64,000 nt of DNA from Theropithecus gelada (Eukaryota > Chordata > Mammalia > Primates > Cercopithecidae): contig NC_037670.1 of the NCBI RefSeq assembly GCF_003255815.1, positions 67,417,742 through 67,481,741 on the forward strand, in the 5' to 3' direction. This document shows, piece after piece, positions 47,927 through 60,093 of this stretch. Below the pieces are notes generated by a model. The model had not been told where the DNA came from and ran no database searches. It saw only the letters and a program-made list of their open reading frames with translations. Made by a program: the position numbers and the translations under genes. Each line of letters starts with the position of its first letter. Within the stretch, counting starts at the first letter, position 1.

Positions 47927-48677
47927 AAGATAATGGTGAATCACATTTTAAGGAACTAAAGGTGTAATTACAAAAGTGAACCACCAATAGAGAATGTGGT
48001 AAACAGGAGATCATAAGAGCAGTCAGAAGAGAAAGACTTGTCACCTATGCAAGAGCAATAGGTGAACTGAAAACAAACTTTTTGACAGCAACAAAGAGAA
48101 GTAATAAAACATGGATTATAATTTCAAAGAACTGAGAAAACAATACCTCTCAACCTAGAATTGTGCAATTTGCAGAATAAATTATGTAAAACATAATAAA
48201 GACATTCCAAGAAAATCAAAAACCAAAAGAATTGTACCAAAATATTGCACTACAATAATGAAACTTCTAAAGAAGTACTCCAAGAGGAAAATAAAATGAA
48301 CCCAGAAAGATGATCTGTATTGTACAGTGAACTAAAAGATAAATACCCAGGGCTACAAACAAAATTAAGCAATATATTATTTGCAAGAGCTCTACAGATA
48401 ATAATGCACACACGTTGCACGTCAAGAAACAGGAAAGCAATGCAAACACTGGTCAAAGAATGCTGGCTGGCGATATTAGTACAAGGCAAAATCAACTTTA
48501 ATAATGAAAGCATTAAGAATACAGAAATTCACAACATAATGACCAAAGCTTCAATTTGTCAGGAAGATATAATAATTCTAAACTTTCAAGCTAAGAGTGA
48601 ACTCCACCTATATGAAGTAAGAATTGTTAGAATTACAAAGATAAACTGACGAACCTATCATTAGAGTGGTATATTTC

Positions 48678-48982
48678 TTTTTTTTTTTTTTTTTTTTTTT
48701 GAGGCGGAGTCTCGCTCTGTCGCCCAGGCTGGAGTGCAGTGGCTGGATCTCGGCTCACTGCAAGCTCCGCCTCCCGGGTTTACGCCATTCTCCTGCCTCA
48801 GCCTCCTGAGTAGCTGGGACTACAGGCGCCCGCCACCTCGCCCGGCTAGTTTTTTGTATTTTTTAGTAGAGACGGGGTTTCCCCGTGTTAGCCAGGATGG
48901 TCTCGATCTCCTGACCTCGTGATCCGCCCGTCTCGGCCTCCCAAAGTGCTGGGATTACAGGCTTGAGCCACCGCGCCCGGCC
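48678..48982 (-). mobile_element. AluY, AluYR-like (Old World monkey type)
   Basis: Nearly pristine antisense copy with many intact CpGs and the words ggctggatctcggctcactg, gggtttacgccattctcc and caggcttgagccaccgcgcc. It has a perfect 16-base duplication tagagtggtatatttc (48662-48677 and 48983-48998). It is the youngest-looking insertion in the window. Confidence 0.97.
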
Positions 48983-49285
48983 TAGAGTGGTATATTTCAA
49001 TCCACCTCTCTCAATTACTCAGGATAAAGCTGACAAAAAATTAATAAAGATAATGGAGATTTTAACAACACCGTGAACAAATTTGTTTTATTTATTGTGT
49101 ATCAAGAGCTGTGCTGTACACAATTAGAGAATGCACATTCTTCTAGGCATATATGCAACATTTACAAAAATGTGACACTAGCTCACAAAGCAAGCCTCAA
49201 AAGTCTCAAAGGCTCGGATTCCTACAGACCAGTTATCTGGTCACAATAAAATTAAAATGTATTTTGTTAAAAAAAAAATTGCTGA

Positions 49286-49798
49286 ATCCCATTACTGGGT
49301 GTACACCCAAAGGATTATAAGTAATTCTACCATAAAGACACATGCACACGTATGTTTATTGCACCACTGTTCACAATAGCAAAGTCTTGGAACCAACCCA
49401 AATGCCCATCAATGATAGACTGGATTAAGAAAATGTGACACATGTACACCATGGAATACTATGCAGCCATAAAAAAGGATGAGTTCATGTCCTTTGCAGG
49501 GACATGGATAAAACTAGAAACCATCATTCTCAGCAAAGTAACACAAGAAGAGAAAACCAAACACTGCATGTTCTCACTCATTAAGTGGGAGTTGAACAAT
49601 GAGAACACATGGAACCAGGGAGGGGAACATCACACACTGGGGCCTGTCAGGGGATGGGGGGTTGGGGGATGGATAGCATTAGGAGAAATACCTAATGTAG
49701 ATGACAAGTTTATGGGTGCAGCAAACCAACACAGCACATGTATACCTATGTAACAAACCTGCACGTTATGCACATGTATCCCAGAACTTAAAGTATAA
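49286..49798 (+). mobile_element. L1PA-type element, 5' truncated (sense)
   Basis: Starts in the ORF2 C-terminal region (atcccattactgggtgtaca), includes the ORF2 end (MEYYAAIKKDEFMSF frame) and the 3'UTR, and ends aacttaaagtataaaa. It is flanked by a 15-base duplication aaaaaaaattgctga (49271-49285 and 49799-49813). A standard target-primed retrotransposition product. Confidence 0.95.
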
Positions 49799-50141
49799 AA
49801 AAAAAATTGCTGAGATGTTCCTACATATGTATAATTTTTAAACACATTTCTAAATAAATCATGACTCAAAATGACATAACAGAAAAATTATAGATACTTA
49901 ACACTGAACAAAAATAAATGAAAAATATCCAAACTTAAAAGATGCAATGGAAACAGTACTTAATAAGAAATTTATGGTTTCCAATACTTAAATAGGAAGA
50001 AAGAAGGCTAAAAATAAAAAAGGTAAGAACCCAACTTCAGAGGTTAAAGAACTATAGAATAAATTTAAATGTCATATGAGAACCATGTTAGTAAAAAAAA
50101 AGTCTGAAATTAATTAAATAGAAAACAAGTAAACAAATTTT

Positions 50142-51674
50142 CCTTTTAGCTTTATTGAGGTACAATGGTCAATTAAAAATTGTATCTATTTCACGTGTAC
50201 ATGTTTTGATATATATACATAGCGAAATGATTACCACAATCAAGCTAATTGATATATCCATCCCCTCATATAGTCACCATTTTTGAGTGTACAGTGAGAA
50301 CACTCAAGATCTACTCTCCCAGCAAATTTCAGGTATACAATACATTATTATTAACTACAGTCACCACGCTGTACACTAGATCCCCAGAACTTATTCCTCC
50401 TACACAATGGAAACTTTGTACCTTTTGACTGACATTGCCTCATTTCCCCTTCCCCCCAGCCCCTGGCAACCACCATTCTACTCTCTGCATCTATAAGTTC
50501 AACATTTTTGGATTCCACATATAAGTGAGATCACTCATTATTTGTCTTTCTGCCTGCCTTATCTCATATAACATACTGTTCTCCAGGTTCACCCATGTTA
50601 CTGCAAATGACAGGATTTCCTTCTTTTTACGGCTGAATAGTATTCCATTGTGTACATATGCTACATTTGCTTTATTCATTCTTCTGTTGATGGACACTTA
50701 GGTTAATTCCATATCTACTGTGAATGATTTCATGTTATTGTGAATGATACTCCAGTAGAAACAGGAGTGCAGATAGTTCTTTGAGATACTGATTTCATTT
50801 CCTTTGGCTATATACTCAGAGGTGAAATTGCTGGATCACATGGTAATTCTGTATTTAGCTTTTTCAGGAACCATAATGACTATGCCAATTTACATTCCCA
50901 TCAACAGCATACAAGGGTCCCCTTTTCTCCACGTCCTCACTGGCACTTGTTATCTTTTCACTGTTTGATAACAAGCATGTGGTTGTATCTCATTGTGGTG
51001 TTCATTTGCATTTCCCTGATGATTCGTGATGTTGAGCATGTTTTCATATACCTGCTAGCTATTTGTATTCTTATTTTGAAAAATGTCTATTCAGATACAT
51101 TTTCCATTTATAATTGGCTTGTTTTTCTTTTGTTTTGTTTTTGCTGTTGAGTTGTATGAGTTCCTTACAAATTTTGATATTAAACCCTTATTGGATATAT
51201 AATTTGCAAATATTTTCTCCCATTTCATGGGTCACCTTTTAATTTTGTTGATTTTTTTGCTTGCTGACCAGAAACTTTTTAGTTTGAAGTAGTCCCATTT
51301 TTTATTTTAGCTTTTATTGCCTGTGCTTTTGGTGTCAAATAAAAAATTAAAAAAAATCATTGCCAAGACCAATGTCAAGAAACTTTTCCTCTATGTTTTC
51401 TTCTAATAGTTTTATGGTTTTAGGTTTTGTTTTAAGTCCGTAATCCATTTTGAGTTGATGTGTGTGTATGATGTAAGATAAGGGTCCAGTTTCACTCTTT
51501 TGCTTGTGGATATCTAGTTTTTTGGCACCATTTATTAAACAGACTGTCCTTTACTCATTGTGCATTCTTGACACCTTGTCAAAAATTTGTTGACTGTATA
51601 TTCATGGGTTTATTTCTGAGTTTCCTATTCTGTTACATTGGTCTATGTGTCTTATTTGTGCCATCAGTATGCTT
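50142..51674 (-). mobile_element. L1M-type element (antisense), 3' part
   Basis: Complement of an old L1 3'UTR and ORF2 C-terminal half: agctttattgaggtacaatg, ctcaagatctactctcccag, ggctgaatagtattccattg, caacagcatacaagggtccc and gatattaaacccttattgga. Degenerate. Confidence 0.85.
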
Positions 51675-53437
51675 TAAAAAAAAAAAAAGTCTATTGTAGC
51701 CTCAGGGCTACACGTGCAGGTTTTTTATATAGGTAAATTGTGTGTCACAGCAGTTTGGTGCATAGATTATTTTGCTACCCAGGTAGTGAGCATAGTATCA
51801 GATAGGCAATTTTTCTATCCTCACCCTCCTACCACCTTCTACCCTCAAGTAGGCCACAATGTCTGTTGTTCCCTTCTTTGTGCCCATGTGTGTTCAATGT
51901 TTAGTTTCCACTTACAAATAAGAAGACATGGTATTTGGTTTTCTGTTCCTGCATTTATTCACATAGGATAATGGCCTCCAGCTCCATCCATGTCTCTGCT
52001 AAAGGACATGATCTCATTCTGTTCTATGGCTGTGGCTTCATAGTATTCCGTGGTGTATGTGTACCACATTCTCTTTATCCAGTCCATTGATGGGCATTTA
52101 GGTTAATTCCATGCCTACTATTGTGAATGGTGCTGTGATAAACATATACATATATATGTCTTTATGGTAGAATGATTTACATTCCTTTGGGTATATACCC
52201 AGTAATGGGATTGCTGGGTCAAATCATAATTCTGTTTTAAGTTCTTTGAGAAATTGCCAAGCTGCTTTCTACAATGGCTGAACTAATTTATACTTCCCAC
52301 CAGCAGCATATAAGCACTCCCTTTTCTCTGCAACCTCACCAGCATCTGTTATTTTTAAATTTTATAGTAGCCATTCTGACTGATGTGAGACAGTATCTCA
52401 TTGTGGTTTTGATTTGCATTTCTCCAATTAGTGATGTTGAGTGTTTCTTCATATGCTTCTTTACCATGGGGATGTCTTCTTTTGAAAAGTGTCTGTTTTC
52501 ATCCTTTGCTCACTTTTTAATGGGGTTGTTGGTTGTTTGTTAATTTAAGTTCTTTATGTATTCTGGATATTAAATGGCCTTTGTTGGATTCAGAGTTTGC
52601 AAATATTTTCTCCCATTCTGCAGTTGTTTGTTGACAGTTTCTTTTGCTGTGCAGAAGCTCTTTAGTTTAATTAGGTCACATTTGCCAATTTTTGTTTTCG
52701 TTGCAGTTGGTTTTGGCGTCTTCATTATAAAATCTTTTTGAGAATGGTATTTCGTATGTTACCCTCCAGGGTTTTTATGCCTTTAGGTTTTATATTTAAG
52801 TCTTTAATCCATCTTGAGTTGATTTTTGTACAGTGTAAGAAAGGTGTGGTCTAGTCTGAATCTTCTGCATATGGTTAGCCAGTTATCCCAGCCCCATTTA
52901 TTGAATAGGGAGTCCTTTCCACATTGCTTGTTTTTCAACTTTGTCGAAGATTAGATGGTTGTAGCTGGGTGGCATTATTTCTGGGATCTCTATTCTGTTT
53001 CATTGGTCTATGTGTCTGTTTCTGTACCAATACCATGCTGTTTTTGTTACTTTAGTCTTGTAGTATAGTTTGAAGTTCAGTAATGTGATGCCTCCAGCTT
53101 TGTTCTTTTTGCTTAGGATTGCCTTGGCTATTTGGGCTCTTTTTTGGTTCCACATGAATTTTAAAATAGTTTCTTTCTACTTCTGTGAAGAATGCCATTG
53201 GTAGTTTGATATGAATAGCATTGAATCTGTAAATTGCTTTGGGCAATATGACCATTTTGACAATATTTATTCTTCCTCTCCATAAGCATGGAATATTTTT
53301 CCATTTGTTTGTGTCATCCCTCATTTCTTCAAGTACCATTTTGTAATTCTCATTTGTAGAGATCTTTCACCTCCCTGGATAGCTGTATTCTACATATTTT
53401 TTTCTTTTTATGATAATAGTGAATTTGATTGCATCCT
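51675..53437 (-). mobile_element. L1 (L1PB/L1MA grade, antisense), downstream part
   Basis: Complement of the L1 3'UTR and most of ORF2 up to the RT region (gggtatatacccagtaatgg, ccttggctatttgggctctt, ccataagcatggaatatttt). It stops at gaatttgattgcatcct, where the ERV-L provirus begins, and resumes at 60842. Confidence 0.9.
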
Positions 53438-54131
53438 TGTATTAGAGTTCCCTAGAGGGACAGAACTAATAGGATATCTATATATAAGAGATCCTAGATA
53501 TATATATATTTATATATATATATTTATATATATATTTATATATATATTTATATATATTTATATATATTTATATATATTTATATATATATATTTATATATA
53601 TATTTTTATATATATTTATATATTTATATATATATTTATATATTTATATATAGTATATATATATTTATATATATTTATATATATTTATATATATTTATAT
53701 ATATATTTATATATTTATATATATTTATATATATATTTATATATATATATGAGAGTTTATTAAGTACTAACTTACGCAATCACGAGGTTCGACAATAGGA
53801 CGTCTGCAAGCTTGAGGAGCAAGGAGAGCCAGTCCAAGTCTCAAAACTGAAGAACTTGGAGTCTGATGTTTGAAAGCAGGAAGCATCCAGCATGGGAGAA
53901 AGATGTAGTCTGGGAGGCTAGGCCAGTCTTGCCTTTTCATGTTTTTCTGCCTGCTTTATATTTGCTGGCAGCTCATTAGATTGTGTCCACCAGATTAAGT
54001 GTGGGTCTGCCTTCCCCAGCCCACTGACTCAAATGTTAATCTCCTTTGTCAACACCCTCACAGACACACTCAAGATCAATACTTTGCATTCTTCATTCTA
54101 ATCAAGTTGACACTCAGTATTAACCACCGCA
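53438..54131 (-). repeat. 3' LTR of the ERV-L provirus (MLT2A-type)
   Basis: Bounded by tgtattagagttccctagag on the plus strand and cactcagtattaaccaccgc at the other end (TG…CA ends on the minus strand). It is about 250 bases longer than the 5' LTR because of an AT microsatellite. Otherwise it aligns well (gaactgaagaacttggagt-like words, ggaggctaggccagtcttgc, ttaatctcctttgtcaacac). Confidence 0.92.
53497..53750. repeat. AT-only microsatellite (TATATATTTA-like units) in the 3' LTR
   Basis: About 254 bases of tatatattta/tatatata units with a single G (near 53652). The corresponding site in the 5' LTR is only about 25 bases (gatagatatatctatatata). Confidence 0.97.
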
Positions 54132-54511
54132 AGTCCACCCCTTGTCAACTTAAACCCATACACATCTCCTGAGATCATACATAATCTTCAAATAAAGACA
54201 ATAATAAGGTCATAATTATGCCTAACATGATACAACTACCCTTTGTACAACCAGAAACACACCGATCTCCAGCCCAAATGCTATTACATAAGGTTAACAA
54301 TATTTAAATACTAATATGAAGTCAATAAATCTTCTGCCACATGATAAAGGAAAAGGAAATAAATTGAAGTTTTTTTTAGCACAAGTGTTTACATACACAA
54401 ACATGTTTTTAACAAAAGAAGGAAATACTCATGACAGTTACAGTTCTCATTTCTGCAGCTGGTCACGTAGTCATAGCTGGTATTGATGACTACCTTCTTC
54501 TACTACCCATT

Positions 54512-55102
54512 CTATATTCCCTTTGCTTTCAGCAAGCACCTCAGCAGGTTGTGTTTTTTTCCTGGTGGAGTGACCCAAACCTTCATTTCTGAAGGGTCTG
54601 GACCATCTGGGGTCCTGCCTGGATTGGGCTGTTGTAGTTTCCCATCGACCTTAATCACAAGGCATGGAAATACTAAGAGACGCCCTAATGGATCTCCTGT
54701 ATTCCATGCACGAGTAGTAGAATGATTTCTGTCATGGAGTAGTAGAGTGATTTCATGTTGATAGTCCGGGTCAATCACCCCAGCCAACCCTGTAACTCCC
54801 TTCTTAGCCTTTTGACTTAAAGGAAGGAGGAGCCCACAGTGGCCAGGTGACAATCTTAACTTCCGGTTTAATGGAATCATTGTTGTGTCTCCTGGTGTCA
54901 GCATTCTTCCCTCTGGAACTAAGACCTGTAGGCCAGCAGAACATAATGTCACAGGAACAAGAAGCAAAAATTTTGCTAGTGTATCACTAGGGGTGATGGT
55001 GAGTGGTGCCACTTCCACTTCCACCACTTGATTCCTGGACCCATGAATCCTGGCTATGGGAAAAACAGTGCCATATGTTGGACACTGATTCAGAACATAC
55101 AT
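54512..55102 (-). pseudogene. ERV-L dUTPase region (open frame, 196 codons)
   Basis: The frame contains the dUTPase-like motifs LSPGHCGLLLPLS, AGVIDPDYQHEITLLL and NTGDPLGRLLV, and ends soon after VWVTPPGKKHN. dUTPase hydrolyses dUTP; in HERV-L it is encoded at the 3' end of pol, after integrase. This is the only long stretch of the provirus with no stop or frameshift, but the first codon used is not a proven start. Upstream integrase is broken, so it could not be made as part of a pol polyprotein. I treat it as a pseudogene. Confidence 0.85.
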
Positions 55103-55194
55103 AGCCTTCTGGAGAACTTTGCCCTAGCCCTGTAAAGTGTTGTTACCTAGTTGGTGTTGTAATTGTGACTTTGAAAGGCCATTCCACTATTCTA

Positions 55195-55919
55195 TCAGTC
55201 CAACAGCTCAGGATTTTGGGGAACATGGTAAGACAAGTGAATTTCATGAGCTTGAGTCCACTGCCTCACTGTTTTAGCTGTAAAGTGAGTGCCTTGGTCA
55301 GAGGTAATGCTGTGTGTAATACCATGATGGTGGATAAGGCATTCCATGAGTCCACGGATGGTAGTCTTGGCAGAAGCATTACGTGTAGAATAGGCGAACC
55401 CATATCCAGAGTAAGTGTCTATTCCAGTGAGGACAAACCTCTGCCATTTCCATGATGGAAGAGGTTCAATATAATCAACCTGCCACCAGGTAACTTGCTG
55501 ATCACCCCGAGGAATGGTGCCATGCTGAGGGCTCACTGTTGATCTCTGCTGCTGGCAAATTGGGCAGTCAGCAGTGGCCATAGCGAGGTCAGCCTTGGTG
55601 AGTGGAAGTCCATGTTGTTGAGCCCATACATAACCTCCATCCCTGCCACCATGGCCACTTTGTTCATGGGTCCATTGGGCGATGAAGAAGTGGCTAGAGA
55701 AAGAGGCTGAGTGGTGTTCACAGAATGGGTCATCCTATCTACTTGATTATTAAAATCCTCCTCTGCTGAGGTCACCCATTGGTGAGCACTCACATGGGAT
55801 ACAAATATCTTCACAGTTTTTGACCACTCAGAGAAGTCCATCCACATACCTCTTCCCCAAATTTCTTTGTCGCCAATTTTCCAATCATGCTTCTTCCAAG
55901 TCCCTGACCATACAGCCAA
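55195..55919 (-). pseudogene. ERV-L integrase region (frameshifted)
   Basis: Zinc-finger remnants (CPICQQQ) and the core with QVDYIEPLP, GIDTYSGYG and SDQGTHF are visible in the 55195-55581 frame. The preceding part (55533-55919; VSAHQW, QVDRMTH) is in another frame, so there is a frameshift near 55.7 kb. Another break falls just before the expected catalytic glutamate near 55.19 kb, with stops right after. Not functional. Confidence 0.85.
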
Positions 55920-56669
55920 ACCATTGGCTACAGCCTATGAATCAGTATATAATCACACATATAGCCATTTCTCCTTCCATGCAAAGTGTACAACCAGGTG
56001 CACTGCTCGAAGTTCTGCCCGCTGGGAAGATTTCCCTTCACTGCTGTCCTTCAAGGATGTCCTAGAAAGGGGCTATAGTCCTGCAGCTGTCCGCTTTTGG
56101 GTGGTGCCTGCATATTGTGCAGAACAATCTATGAACTAGGCCCTAGTCTTCTCTTCCTCTGTCAACTGATCATAGGGAACTCCCCATGAGGCCATCGGTG
56201 CAGGATGGGGAAGACAAGGCAGAGTGGCAGGAGTACAGACCATGGGCATTTGAGCCACTTCCTCATGTAACTTACTTGTGCCTTCAGGACATGCTCGAAC
56301 CCAGTCACGTATATGCCACTTCCATTTGATGATGGAATGCTGCTGTGCACAACCCACTTTATGGTTAGATGGTTCAGAAAACACCCAGTTCATGATAGGC
56401 AATTCAGGTCACATGGTGACTTAAAGACCCACAATCAAACGTTCAGTTTCCACCAAAGCCCAGTAACAGGCTAAGAGCTGTCTCTCAAAAGGAGAGTAGT
56501 TATCCGGAGAAGATGGCAGGGCCTTGCTCCCAAATCCTAGAATCCTCTGCTGTGATTCACCCATGGGGGCCTGCCAAAGACTCCAAACAGCATCCCTATC
56601 TGCCACTGATACCTCAAGAACAATTCGATCTGCTGGGTCATATGGCCCAAATGGCAGAGCAGCTTGCAC
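55920..56669 (-). pseudogene. ERV-L RNase H region (stops)
   Basis: The piece around ALPFGPYDPADRIVLEVSV and FGSKALPSSPDNYSPFERQL marks the RT connection/RNase H. It continues in the same frame at 56136-56402 (MNWVFSEPSNHKVG) after stop codons near 56.41 kb. More breaks follow near 56.0-56.1 kb. Confidence 0.75.
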
Positions 56670-56986
56670 AACAGCCTGGACCTGTTGCAGACCCTTCTCC
56701 TATTCTTGACCCCACTCAAAACTGGCAGCCTTTCAGGTTACTTGATAAATGGGCTGGAGTAACACACCCAAATGAGAAATGTGTTGCCTCCAAAATGCAA
56801 ATATACCTACTACATATTGTACCTCTTTCTTGGTTGTAGGAGGGGCCAAATGCACCAACTTATCCTTTACCTTAGAAGTAATATCTCAACAGGCCCCACA
56901 CCACTGGACCCCTAGAAATTTTACTGAGGTAGAAGGACCCTGAATTTTAGTTAGATTTATTTCCCATTCTCTGGCATGCAAATGTC

Positions 56987-57484
56987 TCACCAATAAGTCC
57001 AGTTGTTTGCTACTTCTTGCTCACTGGATCCAGCCAGCATAATGTCATCAATGTAATGGACCAGTGTGATGTCGTGCAGAAGCGAAAAGTGACCAAGATC
57101 TCTCTGAATAAGACTATGATACAAACCTGGAGAGTTGATATACCCCCGAGGTAGGACAGTAAAGGTATATTGCTGGCCTTGCCAACTGAAGGCAAATTGC
57201 TTCTGGAGGGCCTTATGGACAGGAATGGGGAAAAAGGCATTTGCCAAGTCAATGGTTGCCTACTAGGTACCAGGAGATGTGTTAATCTGCTCGAGCAATG
57301 AAACCACATCTGGTACAGCAGCTAAAATTGGAGTCACCACTTGGTTAAGCTTCTGATAATCCACTGTCATTCTCCAAGATCCATCTGTCTTCTGCACAGG
57401 CCAAATGGGAGAGTTGAACAGGGATGTGGTGGGAATCATCGCCCCTGAATCTTTCAAGTCCTTGATGGTGGCACTAATCTCCAC
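56987..57484 (-). pseudogene. ERV-L reverse transcriptase region (two in-frame stops)
   Basis: The 57263-57484 segment holds NSPIWPVQKTDGSWRMTVDY; the 56987-57247 segment holds the palm motif around YIDD with LPRGYINSPGLYH upstream. Both lie in the same frame, separated only by two adjacent TAG codons at about 57257-57262. A further stop ends the frame at 56987, before the thumb/connection. Confidence 0.88.
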
Positions 57485-57711
57485 AACCCCCCCAGGGATG
57501 TGATATTGTTTTTAATTTACTATTTTTCTAGGTAGAGGCAGTTCTAATGGCTTCCATTTGGCCTTTACCACCATAGTAGCCCTCACACTACCAGCCAGGG
57601 AGCCAATGTGGGGGTTCTGCCAGCTACTAAGTATTTCTATGTCAATTAGGCATTCTAGCACTGCGAAAATTACCCAGGATGAGTCTGGGGACCCACTGGG
57701 CCCACTAAAAG

Positions 57712-57987
57712 TCAGAACTGAGCTAAAACTCTATTAATTACCTGACCTCCATAAGTCCCTACTTTAACTGGGGGACAATTACATTTTGGGTCCCCTGGAA
57801 TCAACATCAGCTCAGAGCCACTGTCCGGTAGTCCCCGAAATGTCTGATCATTTCCCTTTCCCCAATGCATAGTTACCCTAGTAAAAGGCTGGAGGTCTTC
57901 TTGGGGAAGGATGAGAGAAAGATTCACTCCATAAATTGTTGGTAATGTAGTGGGTCTTTCCTCAAGGGGACCCAGCCTCCCCTTCAT
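57712..57987 (-). pseudogene. ERV-L protease region
   Basis: A short open frame with the aspartic-protease signature GLPDSGSELMLIPG, the D-S-G triad in the place of the usual D-T/S-G. It is followed by VGTYGGQVINRVLAQF and a stop before RT. It is isolated by stops on both sides. Confidence 0.75.
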
Positions 57988-58322
57988 TCAAGGAATTCTG
58001 AGTCTGTAAACTGGCTCAAGTCTGGAAATTGATTGAGGGGCCATGGTTTTCTGTTTTTATAATTCAAAGTAGTCTTTTGTCCATTCAATCTAAGTTTTCT
58101 GCATATATAAATTAAGTGGGAATGCAATAGACTTCCTACCAACTTCACTTCTGGGGACACTGTGATTAATTCGCCAAAGTCAGAGCTCTACATGAGTCAA
58201 ACTATTCTGATTGCTGTTTTGTCTTTGCTGTCCGTTATGGTAGCTATGCCTACCTTGCCTTTGACAGTTGAGTGCCACTACTTGGCTCTCGCCACATCCA
58301 GATCTAATTATTCTCATTGTAC

Positions 58323-59352
58323 TTAAATTTTGTAGTTGAGTGACTGCAATTCCCACTCTGACAAACAGAGAAGAACAACTACAGGCCTCTTCAAAGATGC
58401 AGGTGCTGCCCTCACAAATCTATTTTGTAAGGCATTGGTCAAGGGTATATCTTTTGGACCTTCCCAGCTGTGATGAGTAGGACTAAAGTAACTAATCCAC
58501 TCCACCATCCCAATCTCCCTAAGCCTTTCGATCCCTTCCTCTACACTAAACCAAGGGAGATAAGGCATTTCCAGCTCACTCACAGTGGGCCATCCTTTCA
58601 TCCATATTTCAGCTAACCAAGCAAATAAACTATTAGAACCTTTTTTAACTCCCTGAGCTGCAACATTAAATGCAGAGTCCCTACTTAGTGAAACCAAATC
58701 AATAAATTCAGTCTGATCCAACTCTATGTTCCTTCCACTATTATCCCATATCCTTAATATCCATTCGCATTCCTGTTCTCCAGATTTCTGTTTACATAAA
58801 TTAGAGAACTCAAGCAGTTCTTTTTGAGTGTAGCATACCTCCTCATGGGTAACACTCTCAACCTCACCTCTAGGGACCCACCAGGACTTTAGTCTAGTAA
58901 TAGGTCTAGAAGCAAGCAGAGGTGTTGGGGGTGGCTTCTGAGGAGAATCAACATTATTTTGCCTGGTAACTATATGGGGAGTTGCCAGGGGAGGCCATCA
59001 CTGTTGCCTTAGGCAGGGCAGAGTTTATCTCCTCAGACAGATGTGAAAAGGCTGATGGCAGCATGGGTCGGGGAGGGGATGTAGCCACTACTGGGGATGG
59101 GGAAGCTATTTCTTCTGGTAAAAAAGTTTCATCAGAGTTTACAAACTCAATGTCCCCAGCTTCTTCAGGGTCCTCCTCATTCCAAGTTGCACAGTCCCAT
59201 TCTTTTCCAACCAATGCCCTCACTTTAACAGTAGATGCCTGGCAAGGCTGAGTGTGCACCTTTCGTTGCAGGTCAGCCACTCTCATAAGAGCTTGTGTCT
59301 GTTTTTCCACAATTTCAGCTATTTCTCTACAGGAGATAAGACTCTCACTCAA
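58323..59352 (-). pseudogene. ERV-L gag region (fragmented)
   Basis: Two open pieces (58323-58721 and 58954-59352) have gag-like features: an acidic/proline-rich stretch (SPSPVVATSPPRP) in the first and a capsid-like helical segment (AAQGVKKGSNSLFAWLAEIW) in the second. They are separated by stops. Gag is recognised mainly from position between the leader and protease. An Alu (59430-59726) lies upstream. Confidence 0.65.
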
Positions 59353-59429
59353 GCAATCTTAGCAGATTTGAGGCTCAGTATCTGCTTCTGAAGCCAAGAG
59401 ACAGAATCTCTGAGTTCATCATTTTCTTT

Positions 59430-59726
59430 CTTTTTTTTTTTTTTTGAGACGGAGTCTCGCTCTGTCACCCAGGCTGGAGTGCAGAGGCACAATCTCGGCT
59501 CACTGCAACCTCCGCCTCCCGGGTTCTAGCAATTCTTCTATCTCAGCCTTCTGAGTAGCTGGGACTACAGGCGTGTGCCACCACACCCGGCTAATTTTTT
59601 TGTGTTTTTAGTAGAGACAGAGTTTCACCATATTGGCCAGACTGGTCTCGAACTCCTGACCTCGTGATCTGCCCGCCTCGGCCTCCCAAAGTGCTGGGAT
59701 TACAGGCGTGAGCCACCGCGCCTGGC
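59430..59726 (-). mobile_element. Alu (AluS-like), antisense, inside the ERV-L provirus
   Basis: Complete antisense Alu. The target duplication tgagttcatca[t/c]tttcttt (59411-59429 and 59727-59745) has one mismatch, showing that it inserted after the provirus. Confidence 0.96.
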
Positions 59727-60073
59727 TGAGTTCATCACTTTCTTTCATCACTTTGTCCACTGAACTTAGGAGCAACCAACCAGCTTCATTATGTTCCTTG
59801 GTTCTCCACATATGTATATGTATATGTATATATTCTCCAAAGGTATCATGTATAAAGTCACTAAACCCCTAGCCTCTCTACAAGCGATGAATCAGGAGTG
59901 TCAAATACTTTTATTTTGCATAAGCCTCTGAACAGTTCATGCCAAGAACTATCAGTGTTCTCCATACTATTAGAGTCCTTAACATTTTTGGATCTAATCA
60001 TATTAAGCAGCCAACTCCAGAAACCCCAAAATCAATGAAAGAACTCCATCCTTAATATTCTGTTCCTCTAGAA

Positions 60074-60088
60074 CCACTCCTGGTACCA
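60074..60088 (-). other. tRNA-Leu primer-binding site of the ERV-L provirus
   Basis: The plus strand reads ccactcctggtacca, the 3' end of a leucine tRNA with CCA. It lies five bases from the 5' LTR end. This fixes the orientation of the provirus as minus and fits the leucine primer known for HERV-L. Confidence 0.9.
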
Positions 60089-60093
60089 AAATC

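Larger units (their letters stand above)
47440..50120 (+). mobile_element. Old L1M element (sense), broken by three insertions
   Basis: The pieces outside the inserted elements read as degenerate L1 ORF2, including the endonuclease-RT region: gagaatgcacattcttctag, cagttatctggtcacaataa, gatgcaatggaaacagtact and taataagaaatttatggttt. It is interrupted by an Alu (47640-47926), an AluYR-like copy (48678-48982) and a 5'-truncated L1PA (49286-49798). Confidence 0.6.

Noticed and set aside
49442..49753. 103-codon frame beginning MYTMEYYAAIKKDEF
   Set aside because: C-terminal end of L1 ORF2 in a 5'-truncated L1 copy, not a gene.
53052..53339. 95-codon minus frame
   Set aside because: Fragment of L1 ORF2 in the antisense L1.
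60074..60088. Possible tRNA-Leu gene (ccactcctggtacca)
   Set aside because: Only the 15-base 3' end is present and it sits at the retroviral primer site; no cloverleaf.
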